DNA of 42,732 bases from Aurantibrevibacter sp041747755 (GCA_041747755.1 JBGTEN010000239.1:1-42732); one strand, 5' to 3'; shown: positions 32,456-41,668, counted from the first letter of the stretch. A program made the numbers and translations. Notes: a model not told the origin generated them from the letters alone.

Positions 32456-34876
32456 ATGAAGATTTCTTATAACTGGTTGAAACAGTTCTTAAAAATTGAT
32501 TGGGAAGCACAGAAAACTGGGGAACTTTTAACAGATTTAGGTTTGGAAGTCGAAGGTATTAACCCTTTTGAGTCGGTTAAAGGTGGCCTTGAAGGCGTTG
32601 TGGTGGGAGAAATACTAAGTTGTGATAAGCATCCCAATGCAGATAAGCTTAAGATAACCACTGTAGCCGTAGGCGCCGATGCTCCTTTAAAAATTGTTTG
32701 CGGTGCGCCAAATGTGGCGAAAGGACAAAAAGTGGCTGTAGCCACTATTGGCACAAAGCTTCATATGCACGATGGCCAAGAATTGGTTATTAAAATGGGT
32801 AAAATCCGTGGAGAAGAAAGCCAGGGAATGATTTGTGCAGAGGATGAATTAGGCCTTGGGCCAAGCCATGACGGTATTTTAGTCTTGAGTGATGCCTTAA
32901 TTGTTGGAACACCTTGCGCTAGAGTTTTTGTAATTGAAAATGACGAAGTCTTTGAAATTGGGCTAACACCCAATCGGGCTGATGCTATGAGCCATTTCGG
33001 AGTGGCTAGGGATTTAAAGGCTGGTCTACTTCAAAAAGGTATTAAAAAAGAATTGATTACCCCATCATTAAGTCATTTTACAATAACTAACAGAGCCTTA
33101 AAAATTGATGTTTCCGTTGAGCATAATGAATTGGCACCTCGTTATTGTGGGGTAACTATTAGCAACTTAATTGTACAACCTTCACCTGACTGGTTAAAAA
33201 ATAGATTAAGAGCAATAGGTTTAACTCCCAAAAATAACCTAGTAGATGCCACCAACTATGTCCTACATGAGCTTGGGCAGCCATTACATGCTTTTGATGC
33301 TTCCAAAATAAAGAATAATAAAATTATTGTAAAAACACTGCCTGCAGGAACGTTATTTACAACCTTAGACGGCATAGAACGTAAGCTAGATGCTGAAGAT
33401 TTAATGATATGTGATGCAGAGAAGCCTTTGTGTATAGCCGGGGTGTTTGGAGGAGTTGAATCCGGTGTAACAGAGAATACAACAGCTATTTTCCTAGAGA
33501 GTGCTTATTTTAATCCTGTTTCTATAAGGAAAACCGCAAAGCGACATGGTTTAAATACAGACGCATCTTTTAGATTTGAAAGAGGCATAGATATTGAAAA
33601 TGTAGAATACTGTCTTAGAAGGGCGGCCTTGCTTATAAAAGAAATTGCAGGTGGAGATATTACCTCAGACATCGTTGATATTTATCCAAAGAAAAAGGAA
33701 GATTATCAGGTATTTCTAACTTTTGACAAAATAAATAAGTTAATTGGGCAAGAGATACCAACGGATAATATCAAGACCATTTTGGCTTCATTGGAGATTA
33801 GAATTAAAAACGTCTCTGAGTCGGGACTTGGATTAAGTATTCCGTTCTATAGGGTGGATGTGCAGCGTGAGGTAGATGTTATTGAAGAGATTTTGAGAGT
33901 CTATGGCTACAATAATGTTAAATCCAATGAAAAACTTAATGCGTCCATTGCACATAGCTCCAGATTTGAAGACTATAAGATTCAGAAGATTATAGGTGAT
34001 TTGCTCGTAGCTAAAGGTTTTTATGAAGTTATGACCAATAGCCTAAGCTCTCCAAGTTATGACGAACTGGCACAATTTTCGGAAGATGCTATTAAAATTT
34101 TAAACCCTTTGAGTCAGGATTTATCTGTCCTACGCCAGTCAATGTTGTTTTCCGGGCTTGAGGCCGTTAGCCACAACAGTAATAGACAAAATCACCATTT
34201 AAAGTTTTTTGAGTTTGGCAAAACATATCACAAAAACGGTTCTTTCACCAGAGAGGATAAGCATTTATGCTTGTTTATAACAGGTAATCTTAATGAAGAT
34301 AGCTGGACCATGTCTTCTAGAAAAACGGATTTTAACTTTTTACGTTCTCTTGTAGAAACTGTTTTTAAGCGCTTGGGAATTGCTAATTTTGATTCCAAAC
34401 CTATAGAACAATCCATTTTTTCGGAAGGAGTCTCTTTTGAGCATGAAAAAAAAGAATTAGTGAATTTTGGAGTAATTAAAAGGGAGATTCTAAAAAGAAT
34501 GGAAATAAAACAAGAAGTTTTATTTGCGGATTTTAACTGGGATGCAATTCTAAAATTTGTTTCGGGAAACACTATTATTTTCAAGGAAATCTCAAAATAT
34601 CCTGAGGTGAAAAGAGATTTGGCGCTTTTGTTAGATGAAGCAGTAAGTTTTAAACAGGTAGAGAGTGTTGCTTTAAGCACAGAGAAGAAGTTGCTTAAGG
34701 AAATTAATTTATTTGACGTTTACACCGGTAAGAACCTACCGGATGGAAAAAAGTCATATGCTGTCAGCTTTATATTACGAGATGAGAAAAGTACGCTGAC
34801 GGATAAGCAGATTGATAAAACAATGCAGAAGCTACAGCAACAGTTTAGGGAAGAGCTTGGAGCAGAAATAAGATAA
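32456..34876 (+). CDS. pheT: Phenylalanyl-tRNA synthetase beta subunit
   Basis: 806-residue beta subunit of the heterotetrameric PheRS. The layout is the standard bacterial one: N-terminal B1 (KISYNWLKQFLKIDW), an EMAP/tRNA-binding OB fold (VVGEILSCDKHPNADKLKITTV), the B3/B4 editing domain (GLTPNRADAMSHFGVARDL, then NLVDATNYVLHELGQPLHAFDA), the B5 domain (FDKINKLIGQEIP), a core with the class II-like fold (FKFFEFGKTY equivalents near 585) and a C-terminal anticodon-binding FDX-ACB domain (KYPEVKRDLALLLDEAVSF). pheS is not adjacent, as is common in Bacteroidota. Convergent with the fasciclin gene, four bases between stops. Confidence 0.97.
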   Translation: MKISYNWLKQFLKIDWEAQKTGELLTDLGLEVEGINPFESVKGGLEGVVVGEILSCDKHPNADKLKITTVAVGADAPLKIVCGAPNVAKGQKVAVATIGTKLHMHDGQELVIKMGKIRGEESQGMICAEDELGLGPSHDGILVLSDALIVGTPCARVFVIENDEVFEIGLTPNRADAMSHFGVARDLKAGLLQKGIKKELITPSLSHFTITNRALKIDVSVEHNELAPRYCGVTISNLIVQPSPDWLKNRLRAIGLTPKNNLVDATNYVLHELGQPLHAFDASKIKNNKIIVKTLPAGTLFTTLDGIERKLDAEDLMICDAEKPLCIAGVFGGVESGVTENTTAIFLESAYFNPVSIRKTAKRHGLNTDASFRFERGIDIENVEYCLRRAALLIKEIAGGDITSDIVDIYPKKKEDYQVFLTFDKINKLIGQEIPTDNIKTILASLEIRIKNVSESGLGLSIPFYRVDVQREVDVIEEILRVYGYNNVKSNEKLNASIAHSSRFEDYKIQKIIGDLLVAKGFYEVMTNSLSSPSYDELAQFSEDAIKILNPLSQDLSVLRQSMLFSGLEAVSHNSNRQNHHLKFFEFGKTYHKNGSFTREDKHLCLFITGNLNEDSWTMSSRKTDFNFLRSLVETVFKRLGIANFDSKPIEQSIFSEGVSFEHEKKELVNFGVIKREILKRMEIKQEVLFADFNWDAILKFVSGNTIIFKEISKYPEVKRDLALLLDEAVSFKQVESVALSTEKKLLKEINLFDVYTGKNLPDGKKSYAVSFILRDEKSTLTDKQIDKTMQKLQQQFREELGAEIR

Positions 34877-34880
34877 TAAC

Positions 34881-35435
34881 CTAGATTTTGTTGGGCGAAA
34901 TTATACTATCAATTTCATGGAGCACTCCATTACATTGATTAGAATCGGCAGTTGTTATTTTCGCTGAGTTTCCATAAGCGTCTGTTAGTATGATATCAAT
35001 ACCACTTATGGTGGCAATTAGTTCATTTCCTTGTATAGTCGTGAAACTAGTTCTTCCATTTCCATTACATAATGCTTGTAAAATTTTAGATGCGGTAAGG
35101 TTTCCGGCTACGATATGGTAAGTAAGTAAAGAAAATAATTCGGACTTGTTTTCAGGCAATAAGAGTTGTTTTATTTTATCTGCCGAAAGTTTCTTAAAAG
35201 CCCCATCAGAAGGAGCAAATACGGTAAAGGGACCTTCCTCATTTAAAATCTGTTCTAAATCAGCTGCCCTAAAAGCCGATAACAAAATGGAGTGATTTCC
35301 CGAGGCTGTTACGCCCTCCAGTAAAGACCCGTCTGTATTTTGCTCCAGTAAATCGCTCAGGTTGCCTTGTGCTAAGGAAATAGCCGAAATAAAAAATAAC
35401 AATATGGGTAAGCAAGGAGCAAAACAACGGTTCAT
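34881..35435 (-). CDS. Secreted fasciclin (FAS1) domain protein
   Basis: 184 residues from the ATG at 35435 (MNRCFAPCLPILLFF). A signal peptide ends at about ISLAQ; an upstream TTG/ATG-like start at 35495 would put a charged stretch before it. One FAS1 domain fills the mature part: HSILLSAFRAADLEQILNEEGPFTVFAPSDGAF (H1 box), LLTYHIVAGNLTASKIL (YHIV core) and the end box ADSNQCNGVLHEIDSII. FAS1 domains mediate adhesion or small-ligand binding. Cysteines near the end (QCNGV) replace the usual V/A before the H2 box. Function in the cell is not known. Confidence 0.88.
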   Translation of the reverse strand: MNRCFAPCLPILLFFISAISLAQGNLSDLLEQNTDGSLLEGVTASGNHSILLSAFRAADLEQILNEEGPFTVFAPSDGAFKKLSADKIKQLLLPENKSELFSLLTYHIVAGNLTASKILQALCNGNGRTSFTTIQGNELIATISGIDIILTDAYGNSAKITTADSNQCNGVLHEIDSIISPNKI

Positions 35436-35607
35436 TTTAGTATAGAATTTAGGGTGCAACGGAATAGTCGGTAAAAGATAGTTATTCTTCGACAAGATAC
35501 AATTATTAAGTATTTTTTTTGGGGGGAATTTGACCGCATGTACAATTTAACGTATTCTTAACAAATCTTTTCTTAATGTAATATCAACAATCAAAATGGT
35601 ATTTTCC

Positions 35608-35615
35608 TAACTTTG
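35608..35615 (+). promoter_or_regulatory. -7 element for the two-TM hypothetical gene
   Basis: TAACTTTG matching TAnnTTTG, 24 bases before the ATG at 35640. No clear TTG at -33. Confidence 0.45.
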
Positions 35616-35639
35616 GTATAATTGCTAAAAAGAAAGAAA

Positions 35640-36359
35640 ATGATACTACGAAAAATTGATGTTGAACAGGAATTGATGCGCGTCAAAATTAAGGATAAGG
35701 CGTCAGACAAAATTATTCAAGAGGTCTACGAGCTATTACGAAAAGACCAAGATAATCGTGAACGAATAGAGGGCGCCCTCCTAAAGGGTGGTTCAGGTTC
35801 AACAAATAACTTTGATTTTGATCTCCTAGAATCAAACAAGATTTATCATATCGATCAAATTAGAAATATTTGTATTGATTATAGGTTGCGATTTTTAGAT
35901 TCTAAATACTTTAAAGGTGAAATCCCTACTGAAGGAATTTCAAGAATAAGATCTCTGGAACAATTACACAACCTGGAGCTTAAAGGGTTTAAAATAGTTG
36001 CACCATCTAAGCTATTTAGGTTAGCTAATTTTGATGATCCCTTATTGTTTGTGCCTATAAGTAACAATTACTTCTATTTGGTTCACAAATGGGGAAATGA
36101 TCTTCATCCGTTACGAAAATTTTTTATGTGGCCTTTTAAAAATGTTAAGAATTTAGGCGCAGTCTTAATTGTAATTAGTCTTTTGTTGACACTTATGGTA
36201 CCTGAGGGCTTATTTTCAAAAAAGGTGTCTAGCGGTGAGTTTTGGGTGGTCTTTTTCTTTATGTTCAAATCTATTGTTGCTGTTGTAGTTTTTTATGGTT
36301 TTGCGCTGGGTAAAAATTTTAATCCGGCAATTTGGAACAGTAAATATTTTAATTCTTAG
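35640..36359 (+). CDS. Hypothetical protein with C-terminal transmembrane pair
   Basis: 239 residues from the ATG at 35640, which has an A/G-rich stretch before it; a start at 35622 would add six residues. The N-terminal 160 residues are soluble and mixed alpha/beta (VYELLRKDQDNRERIEGAL; GFKIVAPSKLFRLANFDDPLLFVPI). Two hydrophobic helices follow at about 175-192 and 205-225, so the soluble part is probably cytoplasmic and anchored. I recall similar proteins only as flavobacterial hypotheticals. Single gene, convergent with a lipoprotein gene across an inverted repeat. Confidence 0.65.
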   Translation: MILRKIDVEQELMRVKIKDKASDKIIQEVYELLRKDQDNRERIEGALLKGGSGSTNNFDFDLLESNKIYHIDQIRNICIDYRLRFLDSKYFKGEIPTEGISRIRSLEQLHNLELKGFKIVAPSKLFRLANFDDPLLFVPISNNYFYLVHKWGNDLHPLRKFFMWPFKNVKNLGAVLIVISLLLTLMVPEGLFSKKVSSGEFWVVFFFMFKSIVAVVVFYGFALGKNFNPAIWNSKYFNS

Positions 36360-36422
36360 ACGCAGGAAATTAAGGTATCGATAAGGTAACTCGTATTTAC
36401 CTAACGAACGTATGTTTTTTTT

Positions 36423-36521
36423 AATCTAAGTTCGATTTTTCTATTATAGACCCAAAAACTGTCAACATTCTGGAAAATGGGGACAAAAATTAACATGTTT
36501 TGAATTAATCGAACTTAGATT
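36423..36521. repeat. 15-base inverted repeat with 69-base spacer
   Basis: Left arm AATCTAAGTTCGATT (36423-36437), right arm AATCGAACTTAGATT (36507-36521), exact reverse complements. It fills most of the spacer between two convergent genes; the right arm abuts the lipoprotein stop codon. It may be a long-range terminator, a small miniature element or a protein-binding pair. Confidence 0.7.
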
Positions 36522-37655
36522 TTAGTTAAAGAAAATGGTGTAAGGCACTCCCGGTAGGTCTGTATTATCTATGAATTTAAGATTAGGCGACGGTTTTATT
36601 CGAAGAAGCCCACCCAAATTGGCGTTGTTTTTCTTTTTATAACCAACAAGAATTAGATCGTTTTTAGAATCATAGGAGACCATTGTGGTATCTTCAATTT
36701 TAAATTCGAACTCCCTCTCTTCTAAGGTTAACAGATTTTCGTATAGATATAAAATAGCTGTATTAGTCGAAAAATCATAAACAGCTGGAATTTTGGAATA
36801 ACTGGGACTAAATTCCGTTTGCATTGAGTAAAAAAGGCGACTACCTGCAAAATAACTATTATCAGAATAACCTATTTTTGGTTCTTTTCCATCTAGATAA
36901 CGTACTTCAGAAATAACTGCAAACGTATTTTTGTTAATTATGGTGTGCAGCTTTGGATAAGTCACAAGGATATCCCCACTGGTGTTTTTTATAATTTTTT
37001 GAACATTTGGACCCAAATTCTTTTGATGAATTAGTTGTTTGGTGGTCCTATCTAACATCGCAAGGCTATAATCCTCTGTTTCATCTTCATCGAAAAGAAG
37101 AATAAACAAGTTATCCCCCGAAAATGAGAGTTGAAGTGGTTTTTTATCTAGTGCTATATCTGTAAAGTTGGTGTCATGGTCAGAATTATTAGTGTCGATT
37201 ATGCGGATATAAAAAAAATTGTCCTTTGCAGTCGAAGGGATTTCATAGGCGATAAAAAACATGTTGAGATTATGGGCGATAGCTGCGATTTCTAATTCGC
37301 AAGCATCCAAATCATGAAAAACTTCTAGATTTATGGTGTTATTGGTATTAAAATTATGAAAGTTTAAAACCCCATTACAATTTGATAATGTGCTGTAAGA
37401 GCCTAACTCATTGCCGTCAGTATAGGTGATTTGAGGTAATTGTATATTGAGAAAATTTTCGGAATCAGTATTTATAGAAATCGATTCTAAATTGGCATTT
37501 AGCAACGCACTCCGGAGTGCACCTTCTTTTTCTATTACTATCTCATAGTCCACATCAACACTAACCGTACTTTCATTGGAAATGTCGTTCTCAGACTTGG
37601 AACAACCAATTATAAGCACAACAAAAAGCATGAAGTAACTACAGTAGGTTTTCAT
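36522..37655 (-). CDS. Hypothetical lipoprotein, beta-propeller-like
   Basis: 377 residues. Lipoprotein signal MKTYCSYFMLFVVLIIGC with the acylated Cys at 18, followed by SKSEND, a usual surface-lipoprotein start in Bacteroidota. The body alternates short beta-rich segments (LSFSGDNLFILLFDEDETEDYSLAMLD, NTSGDILVTYPKLHTIINK, YDSKNDLILVGYKKKN) spaced about 45 residues apart, which suggests a propeller. No catalytic motif is seen and I do not assign a function. It follows the ABC-F gene by 27 bases and may be transcribed with it. Confidence 0.7.
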   Translation of the reverse strand: MKTYCSYFMLFVVLIIGCSKSENDISNESTVSVDVDYEIVIEKEGALRSALLNANLESISINTDSENFLNIQLPQITYTDGNELGSYSTLSNCNGVLNFHNFNTNNTINLEVFHDLDACELEIAAIAHNLNMFFIAYEIPSTAKDNFFYIRIIDTNNSDHDTNFTDIALDKKPLQLSFSGDNLFILLFDEDETEDYSLAMLDRTTKQLIHQKNLGPNVQKIIKNTSGDILVTYPKLHTIINKNTFAVISEVRYLDGKEPKIGYSDNSYFAGSRLFYSMQTEFSPSYSKIPAVYDFSTNTAILYLYENLLTLEEREFEFKIEDTTMVSYDSKNDLILVGYKKKNNANLGGLLRIKPSPNLKFIDNTDLPGVPYTIFFN

Positions 37656-37682
37656 AATGTAAGAATTGGGGTTCTACAAAAT

Positions 37683-39311
37683 TTAAACAGGAATAGCGTA
37701 CATTTTTTCACGCAACTCCTTTATCGTCCTATCAGACATATATTCATCAAACGTTAAATATCTGTCAATATTACCTTTTGGAGTTAATTCTATGATTCTA
37801 TTGGCTACGGTTTGTGCAAATTCGTGGTCATGAGTTGTAAAAAGTATATTTCCTTTAAAATTTTTGAGCGAATTATTAAAAGTGGTTATACTCTCTAAAT
37901 CCAAATGATTGGTTGGCTCATCTAGCATTAAAACATTGGCTCTTAGCATCATCATTCTGCTGAGCATGCAACGTACTTTTTCTCCTCCGGATAAAACCGT
38001 GCACTTTTTTAGTGCTTCTTCTCCGCTGAATAACATCTTACCTAAAAAACCTCGGATGTAAACCTCCTCTCGTTCTTCTTCTGTTTTAACCCATTGACGT
38101 AACCAATCTACAAGATTTATATTCTCCGTAAAAAAACTGGAATTATCAGCAGGCAAGTACGACTGATTTGTGGTAATACCCCACTGAAAACTGCCACTAG
38201 TAGCTTTTTTATTACCGTTCAGAATTTCGTAAAACGCGGTGGTAGCTCTGGAATCTTTAGATATGAGTGCTACTTTGTCTCCTTTTGCTAGGTTTATATC
38301 AACATTTTGAAACAGTAAATCCCCATCTTCTGAAAATGCAGACAATTTTTCAACATTCAAAATCTGGTCACCTGCCTCACGTTCCTTATCAAAAATAATG
38401 GCCGGGTATCTTCTGCTGGATGGTTTAATGTCTTCAACTTTTAATTTGGCAAGCATTTTTTTTCGGGATGTTGCTTGTTTACTCTTAGCAACATTAGCAC
38501 TAAACCGAAGAATGAACTCTTGAAGCTCTTTTGCTTTTTCTTCTGACTTTTTATTTTGTTGTGCTCGCTGACGTGCGGCTAGTTGACTACTCTCATACCA
38601 AAAAGTGTAATTACCGGAGTACAAGTTTAGTTTCCCAAAGTCAATATCACCAATGTGGGTACATACAGAATCCAGAAAGTGCCTATCGTGAGATACCACA
38701 ATAACAGTATTCTCATAATTTGCCAGAAAATTTTCTAACCAACTAATGGTTTCGTAATCCAGATCGTTAGTTGGCTCATCCATTATTAGCACATCGGGAT
38801 TTCCGAAAAGCGCCTGAGCTAGCAATACCCGAACTTTTAATTTCGAATCTACATCTGCCATTAAGGTAAAATGGAACTCCTCCGCTATACCTAGATTTGA
38901 CAATAGTGCTGCGGCATCACTATCAGCAGTCCATCCATTCATTTCTTCAAATCGCACCTGAAGCTCTCCTATTCTATTAGCATTAGCATCACTGTAATCG
39001 GCATACAAAGCGTCCATTTCGGTTTTTATTGCAAATAATGGCTTATTACCCATTACCACCGCCTCAAGAACTGTAAACTCATCATAGGCGTTGTGGTTTT
39101 GCTCTAAAATAGACATGCGTTTTCCAGGTTCCAGGCTAACACTACCTGATGTTGGGTCAATTTGTTTGGAAATAATTTTTAAAAAAGTAGATTTTCCGGC
39201 ACCATTGGCTCCTATAATGCCATAGCAATTGCCTGAAGTAAACGTTGCATTTACTTCATCAAAGAGTACTCTTTTTCCAAATTGTACAGATAAATTTGAG
39301 ACCGTTAGCAT
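37683..39311 (-). CDS. ABC-F family ATPase (YbiT/EttA-like translation factor)
   Basis: 542-residue cytoplasmic protein with two ABC domains and no membrane part. Domain 1 has Walker A GANGAGKST near 36-44 and Walker B VLIMDEPTNDLD; domain 2 has LSGGEKVR and VLMLDEPTNHLD. Between them lies the helical P-site tRNA linker rich in basic residues (ARQRAQQNKKSEEKAKELQEF), typical of ABC-F factors that bind the ribosomal E site. The signature of domain 1 is degenerate: DVDSKLKVRVLLAQAL stands where LSGGE is expected. By length and linker I favour the YbiT-like branch; antibiotic-resistance ABC-F is less likely. Promoter element upstream. Confidence 0.93.
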   Translation of the reverse strand: MLTVSNLSVQFGKRVLFDEVNATFTSGNCYGIIGANGAGKSTFLKIISKQIDPTSGSVSLEPGKRMSILEQNHNAYDEFTVLEAVVMGNKPLFAIKTEMDALYADYSDANANRIGELQVRFEEMNGWTADSDAAALLSNLGIAEEFHFTLMADVDSKLKVRVLLAQALFGNPDVLIMDEPTNDLDYETISWLENFLANYENTVIVVSHDRHFLDSVCTHIGDIDFGKLNLYSGNYTFWYESSQLAARQRAQQNKKSEEKAKELQEFILRFSANVAKSKQATSRKKMLAKLKVEDIKPSSRRYPAIIFDKEREAGDQILNVEKLSAFSEDGDLLFQNVDINLAKGDKVALISKDSRATTAFYEILNGNKKATSGSFQWGITTNQSYLPADNSSFFTENINLVDWLRQWVKTEEEREEVYIRGFLGKMLFSGEEALKKCTVLSGGEKVRCMLSRMMMLRANVLMLDEPTNHLDLESITTFNNSLKNFKGNILFTTHDHEFAQTVANRIIELTPKGNIDRYLTFDEYMSDRTIKELREKMYAIPV

Positions 39312-39330
39312 AAGGTTATTTTATTTTTTG

Positions 39331-39362
39331 CAAAAATAGTGAAAATTTAAGGCCTAATCCAA
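39331..39362 (-). promoter_or_regulatory. Promoter of the ABC-F gene
   Basis: Minus strand: TTG (39362-39360), 21 bases, TATTTTTG (39338-39331) followed by C, the extended form of the -7 element. The ATG is 20 bases downstream. Confidence 0.5.
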
Positions 39363-39449
39363 GAATCAAATAACATTAGAGCTAAAAGGGTTTAACGCTA
39401 AAAAGCTATTTTTAACGCACAATTAACAGCCTCAGAGTATGGCGTTTAG

Positions 39450-39457
39450 TAGATTTG
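39450..39457 (+). promoter_or_regulatory. -7 element for the thioredoxin-fold lipoprotein gene
   Basis: TAGATTTG matching TAnnTTTG, 25 bases before the ATG at 39483. No TTG at -33. Confidence 0.45.
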
Positions 39458-39482
39458 TACGTTATATGGTAAATTTTTGCAT

Positions 39483-40877
39483 ATGATTAAAAATTTTTAC
39501 TATTCTTTTTTTCTTTTAATTCTAAGTTGCAGTGTTATCGAAAAAGGTTCTTCCGGAGTCTTCTTTGCGGGGGAAATAGTAAATCCAACTGATAAATATG
39601 TTGTGTTATACAAGAATGAGGTCGCTATAGATTCTGCCTTGTTGAATGAACATAACATGTTTTCTATTGAGTTAAGTAGTATTGAAGATGGTCTGTACCA
39701 TTTTAATCATAGCCCGGAGCTACAGTATGTGTTTTTAGAGAAGGGAGACAGCCTCCTTGTGCGTTTGAATACTGTTGATTTTGATGAGTCCCTTATTTTT
39801 GCCGGTAAAGGAGAAGAAATAAACAATTTCTTATTGGAAATATTTTTAAAAGAAGAAGAGGAAGAACCTTTGATAAATGCTTCCTATGTTCTTGATCCAA
39901 AAGAGTTTAGCTTTAAAATAGATTCCTTACGAGAACGAAAGATAAACTTACTTAATGAGCTACTTTCCCAAATGAATTTATCCAATAACGCTTTGGAAGT
40001 TGCGAGGGCAAGCATAGACTACAATTCTTATATTAGTAAGGAAAAGTATCCCTTTTATCATAAAAAACGAACAGGGAAAGAAACAATTCCAAAGCTTGAT
40101 AAAGACTTTTATGAATACCGGGATAACATTTCATACAACAACAAAAATCTTACCTATTTCCGGCCTTATTACAATTTTATGAAATACCATTTTGGAAATC
40201 TGTCGTATATGACATGTAACCACAATTGTGATTCTACTAAAGAAAATGAGCATAAAAATAAACTACATTATAGTAAACATACTCTAAAGCTTATAGATAG
40301 CCTTGTTCAGGAAAAGAATTTAAGAGACAATTTATTTCGTAATGTTGCCATGGATTATTTATTGAAAGTGAGGGATAACATGGAAAACAATAAGTTATTT
40401 ATTGATGAATTCCTTAAATTGTCAGGAAACAATCAACATATTAAAGAAATAAATAAATTGTATGATGGTATCAAAAGTATGCAGCCTAACAAAGAATTAC
40501 CCAATCTTGAGGTTTACACTGTTGAAGGAAAAGAAATTACACTTGCTGAAATAGCTAATAATGAGAATGTAGTATTTTACTTTTGGTCTGCTACCCAAAT
40601 TAAGCATTTTGAAAAGCTTACTATTTATTTGGAGGAGTTGAGAATGAAATACCCTGATTATAAATTTGTTGGGGTTAACTGGAATACAAATAAAGAAAAA
40701 TGGATTTCTCTCATGGATGCCAAGCGTTTGGATAGGGACCAACAATACAGAACAGAGAATTTTGACGAGTTAGCAAAAACTTTGGTTTTTGATGATTTTA
40801 ATAAGGTGATTATTGCTAAGAACGGGGTTATTGTAGATGGGTTTGCAAACTTGTATACTTCGTTTAAGGGAAAGTAA
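39483..40877 (+). CDS. DUF4369/thioredoxin-fold lipoprotein lacking CxxC
   Basis: 464 residues from the ATG at 39483 (a TTG two codons earlier is also open). Lipoprotein signal MIKNFYYSFFLLILSC with the acylated Cys at 16. The N-terminal third looks like the DUF4369 barrel found before TlpA domains (FFAGEIVNPTDKYVVLYKNE; SLLVRLNTVDFDESLIFAGKG), then a helical section, then a redoxin-like domain from about 335 (LPNLEVYTVEGKEITLAEI). Where TlpA proteins have WxxWCxPC, this one reads VVFYFWSATQIKHFEKL, with no cysteine. A redox role is therefore unlikely; a binding or scaffold role is inferred. Ends at a bidirectional terminator. Confidence 0.8.
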   Translation: MIKNFYYSFFLLILSCSVIEKGSSGVFFAGEIVNPTDKYVVLYKNEVAIDSALLNEHNMFSIELSSIEDGLYHFNHSPELQYVFLEKGDSLLVRLNTVDFDESLIFAGKGEEINNFLLEIFLKEEEEEPLINASYVLDPKEFSFKIDSLRERKINLLNELLSQMNLSNNALEVARASIDYNSYISKEKYPFYHKKRTGKETIPKLDKDFYEYRDNISYNNKNLTYFRPYYNFMKYHFGNLSYMTCNHNCDSTKENEHKNKLHYSKHTLKLIDSLVQEKNLRDNLFRNVAMDYLLKVRDNMENNKLFIDEFLKLSGNNQHIKEINKLYDGIKSMQPNKELPNLEVYTVEGKEITLAEIANNENVVFYFWSATQIKHFEKLTIYLEELRMKYPDYKFVGVNWNTNKEKWISLMDAKRLDRDQQYRTENFDELAKTLVFDDFNKVIIAKNGVIVDGFANLYTSFKGK

Positions 40878-40891
40878 ATTAAGGCAGTAAT

Positions 40892-40937
40892 AAATAATCC
40901 CGATAACAGCGATTTAGCTATGTTATCGGGATTATTT
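40892..40937. terminator. Bidirectional intrinsic terminator
   Basis: 17-base perfect stem, AAATAATCCCGATAACA (40892-40908) with TGTTATCGGGATTATTT (40921-40937), loop of 12 bases. It lies between convergent genes and its AT-rich base gives a T-rich 3' arm in both directions. Confidence 0.85.
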
Positions 40938-40957
40938 GTATGCTGTAAATAAGATAT

Positions 40958-41611
40958 CTAATTCCCCTTTTTATAATCTGCCAAAAACTTTGCTAATCCT
41001 AAATCCGTTAAAGGATGATATAACAAGCCTTCTATGGAAGATAATGGACCTGTAATTACATCTGCTCCCAGTTTTGCACAATCAATAACATGCATAGTGT
41101 GTCTTACAGAGGCAGCCAGAATTTGGGTTTCAAAATCATAATTGTCGTATATAAGACGGATTTCTGAGATTAGATTTAATCCGTCTGTTGAAATATCATC
41201 TAATCTACCAATAAATGGAGAAACATAGGTAGCTCCTGCCTTGGCAGCCAATAAAGCCTGTCCGCAAGAAAATACTAGCGTACAATTGGTTCTAATACCT
41301 TTATCGGAGAAATATTTTAACGCTTTAATTCCGTCTTTAATCATTGGGATTTTAACTACAATTTGATCGTGTAATTCGGCCAATTCCTCTCCTTCTTTAA
41401 TCATTGCGGCGTAATCTGTGGCAATAACTTCTGCTGAAACATCGCCATCTACAATGTTGCAGATATCTACATAGTGCTTTAAAATGTTGTTTCTGCCTGT
41501 TACCCCTTCCTTTGCCATAAGCGAAGGATTTGTGGTAACTCCATCTAAAACACCTAGTTCTTGCGCCTCTTTAATTTGCCCCAAATTGGCCGTGTCGATA
41601 AAAAATTTCAT
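40958..41611 (-). CDS. Transaldolase-like / fructose-6-phosphate aldolase (FSA/TalC type)
   Basis: 217-residue TIM-barrel enzyme of the small transaldolase group. It begins MKFFIDTANLGQIKEAQELG, has GVTTNPSLMAKEG, the Schiff-base lysine in IVVKIPMIKDGIKAL, NCTLVFSCGQALLAAKAGATYVSPFIGRLDD and ILAASVRHTMHVIDCAKLGADVITGP. Sequence alone does not separate transaldolase (pentose phosphate pathway) from fructose-6-phosphate aldolase; most Bacteroidota homologues are taken to be transaldolases. It starts 55 bases after the SDR gene ends but has a -7 element inside that spacer, so it may have its own promoter. Confidence 0.92.
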   Translation of the reverse strand: MKFFIDTANLGQIKEAQELGVLDGVTTNPSLMAKEGVTGRNNILKHYVDICNIVDGDVSAEVIATDYAAMIKEGEELAELHDQIVVKIPMIKDGIKALKYFSDKGIRTNCTLVFSCGQALLAAKAGATYVSPFIGRLDDISTDGLNLISEIRLIYDNYDFETQILAASVRHTMHVIDCAKLGADVITGPLSSIEGLLYHPLTDLGLAKFLADYKKGN

Positions 41612-41660
41612 GATAATTCTATTTATTTGTTAGTGAAAATAGCTTGGCTTTTAATGCCTG

Positions 41661-41668
41661 CAAAATTA
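41661..41668 (-). promoter_or_regulatory. -7 element for the transaldolase gene
   Basis: Minus-strand TAATTTTG followed by C, overlapping the SDR stop, 50 bases before the ATG at 41611. No TTG at -33. Confidence 0.4.
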
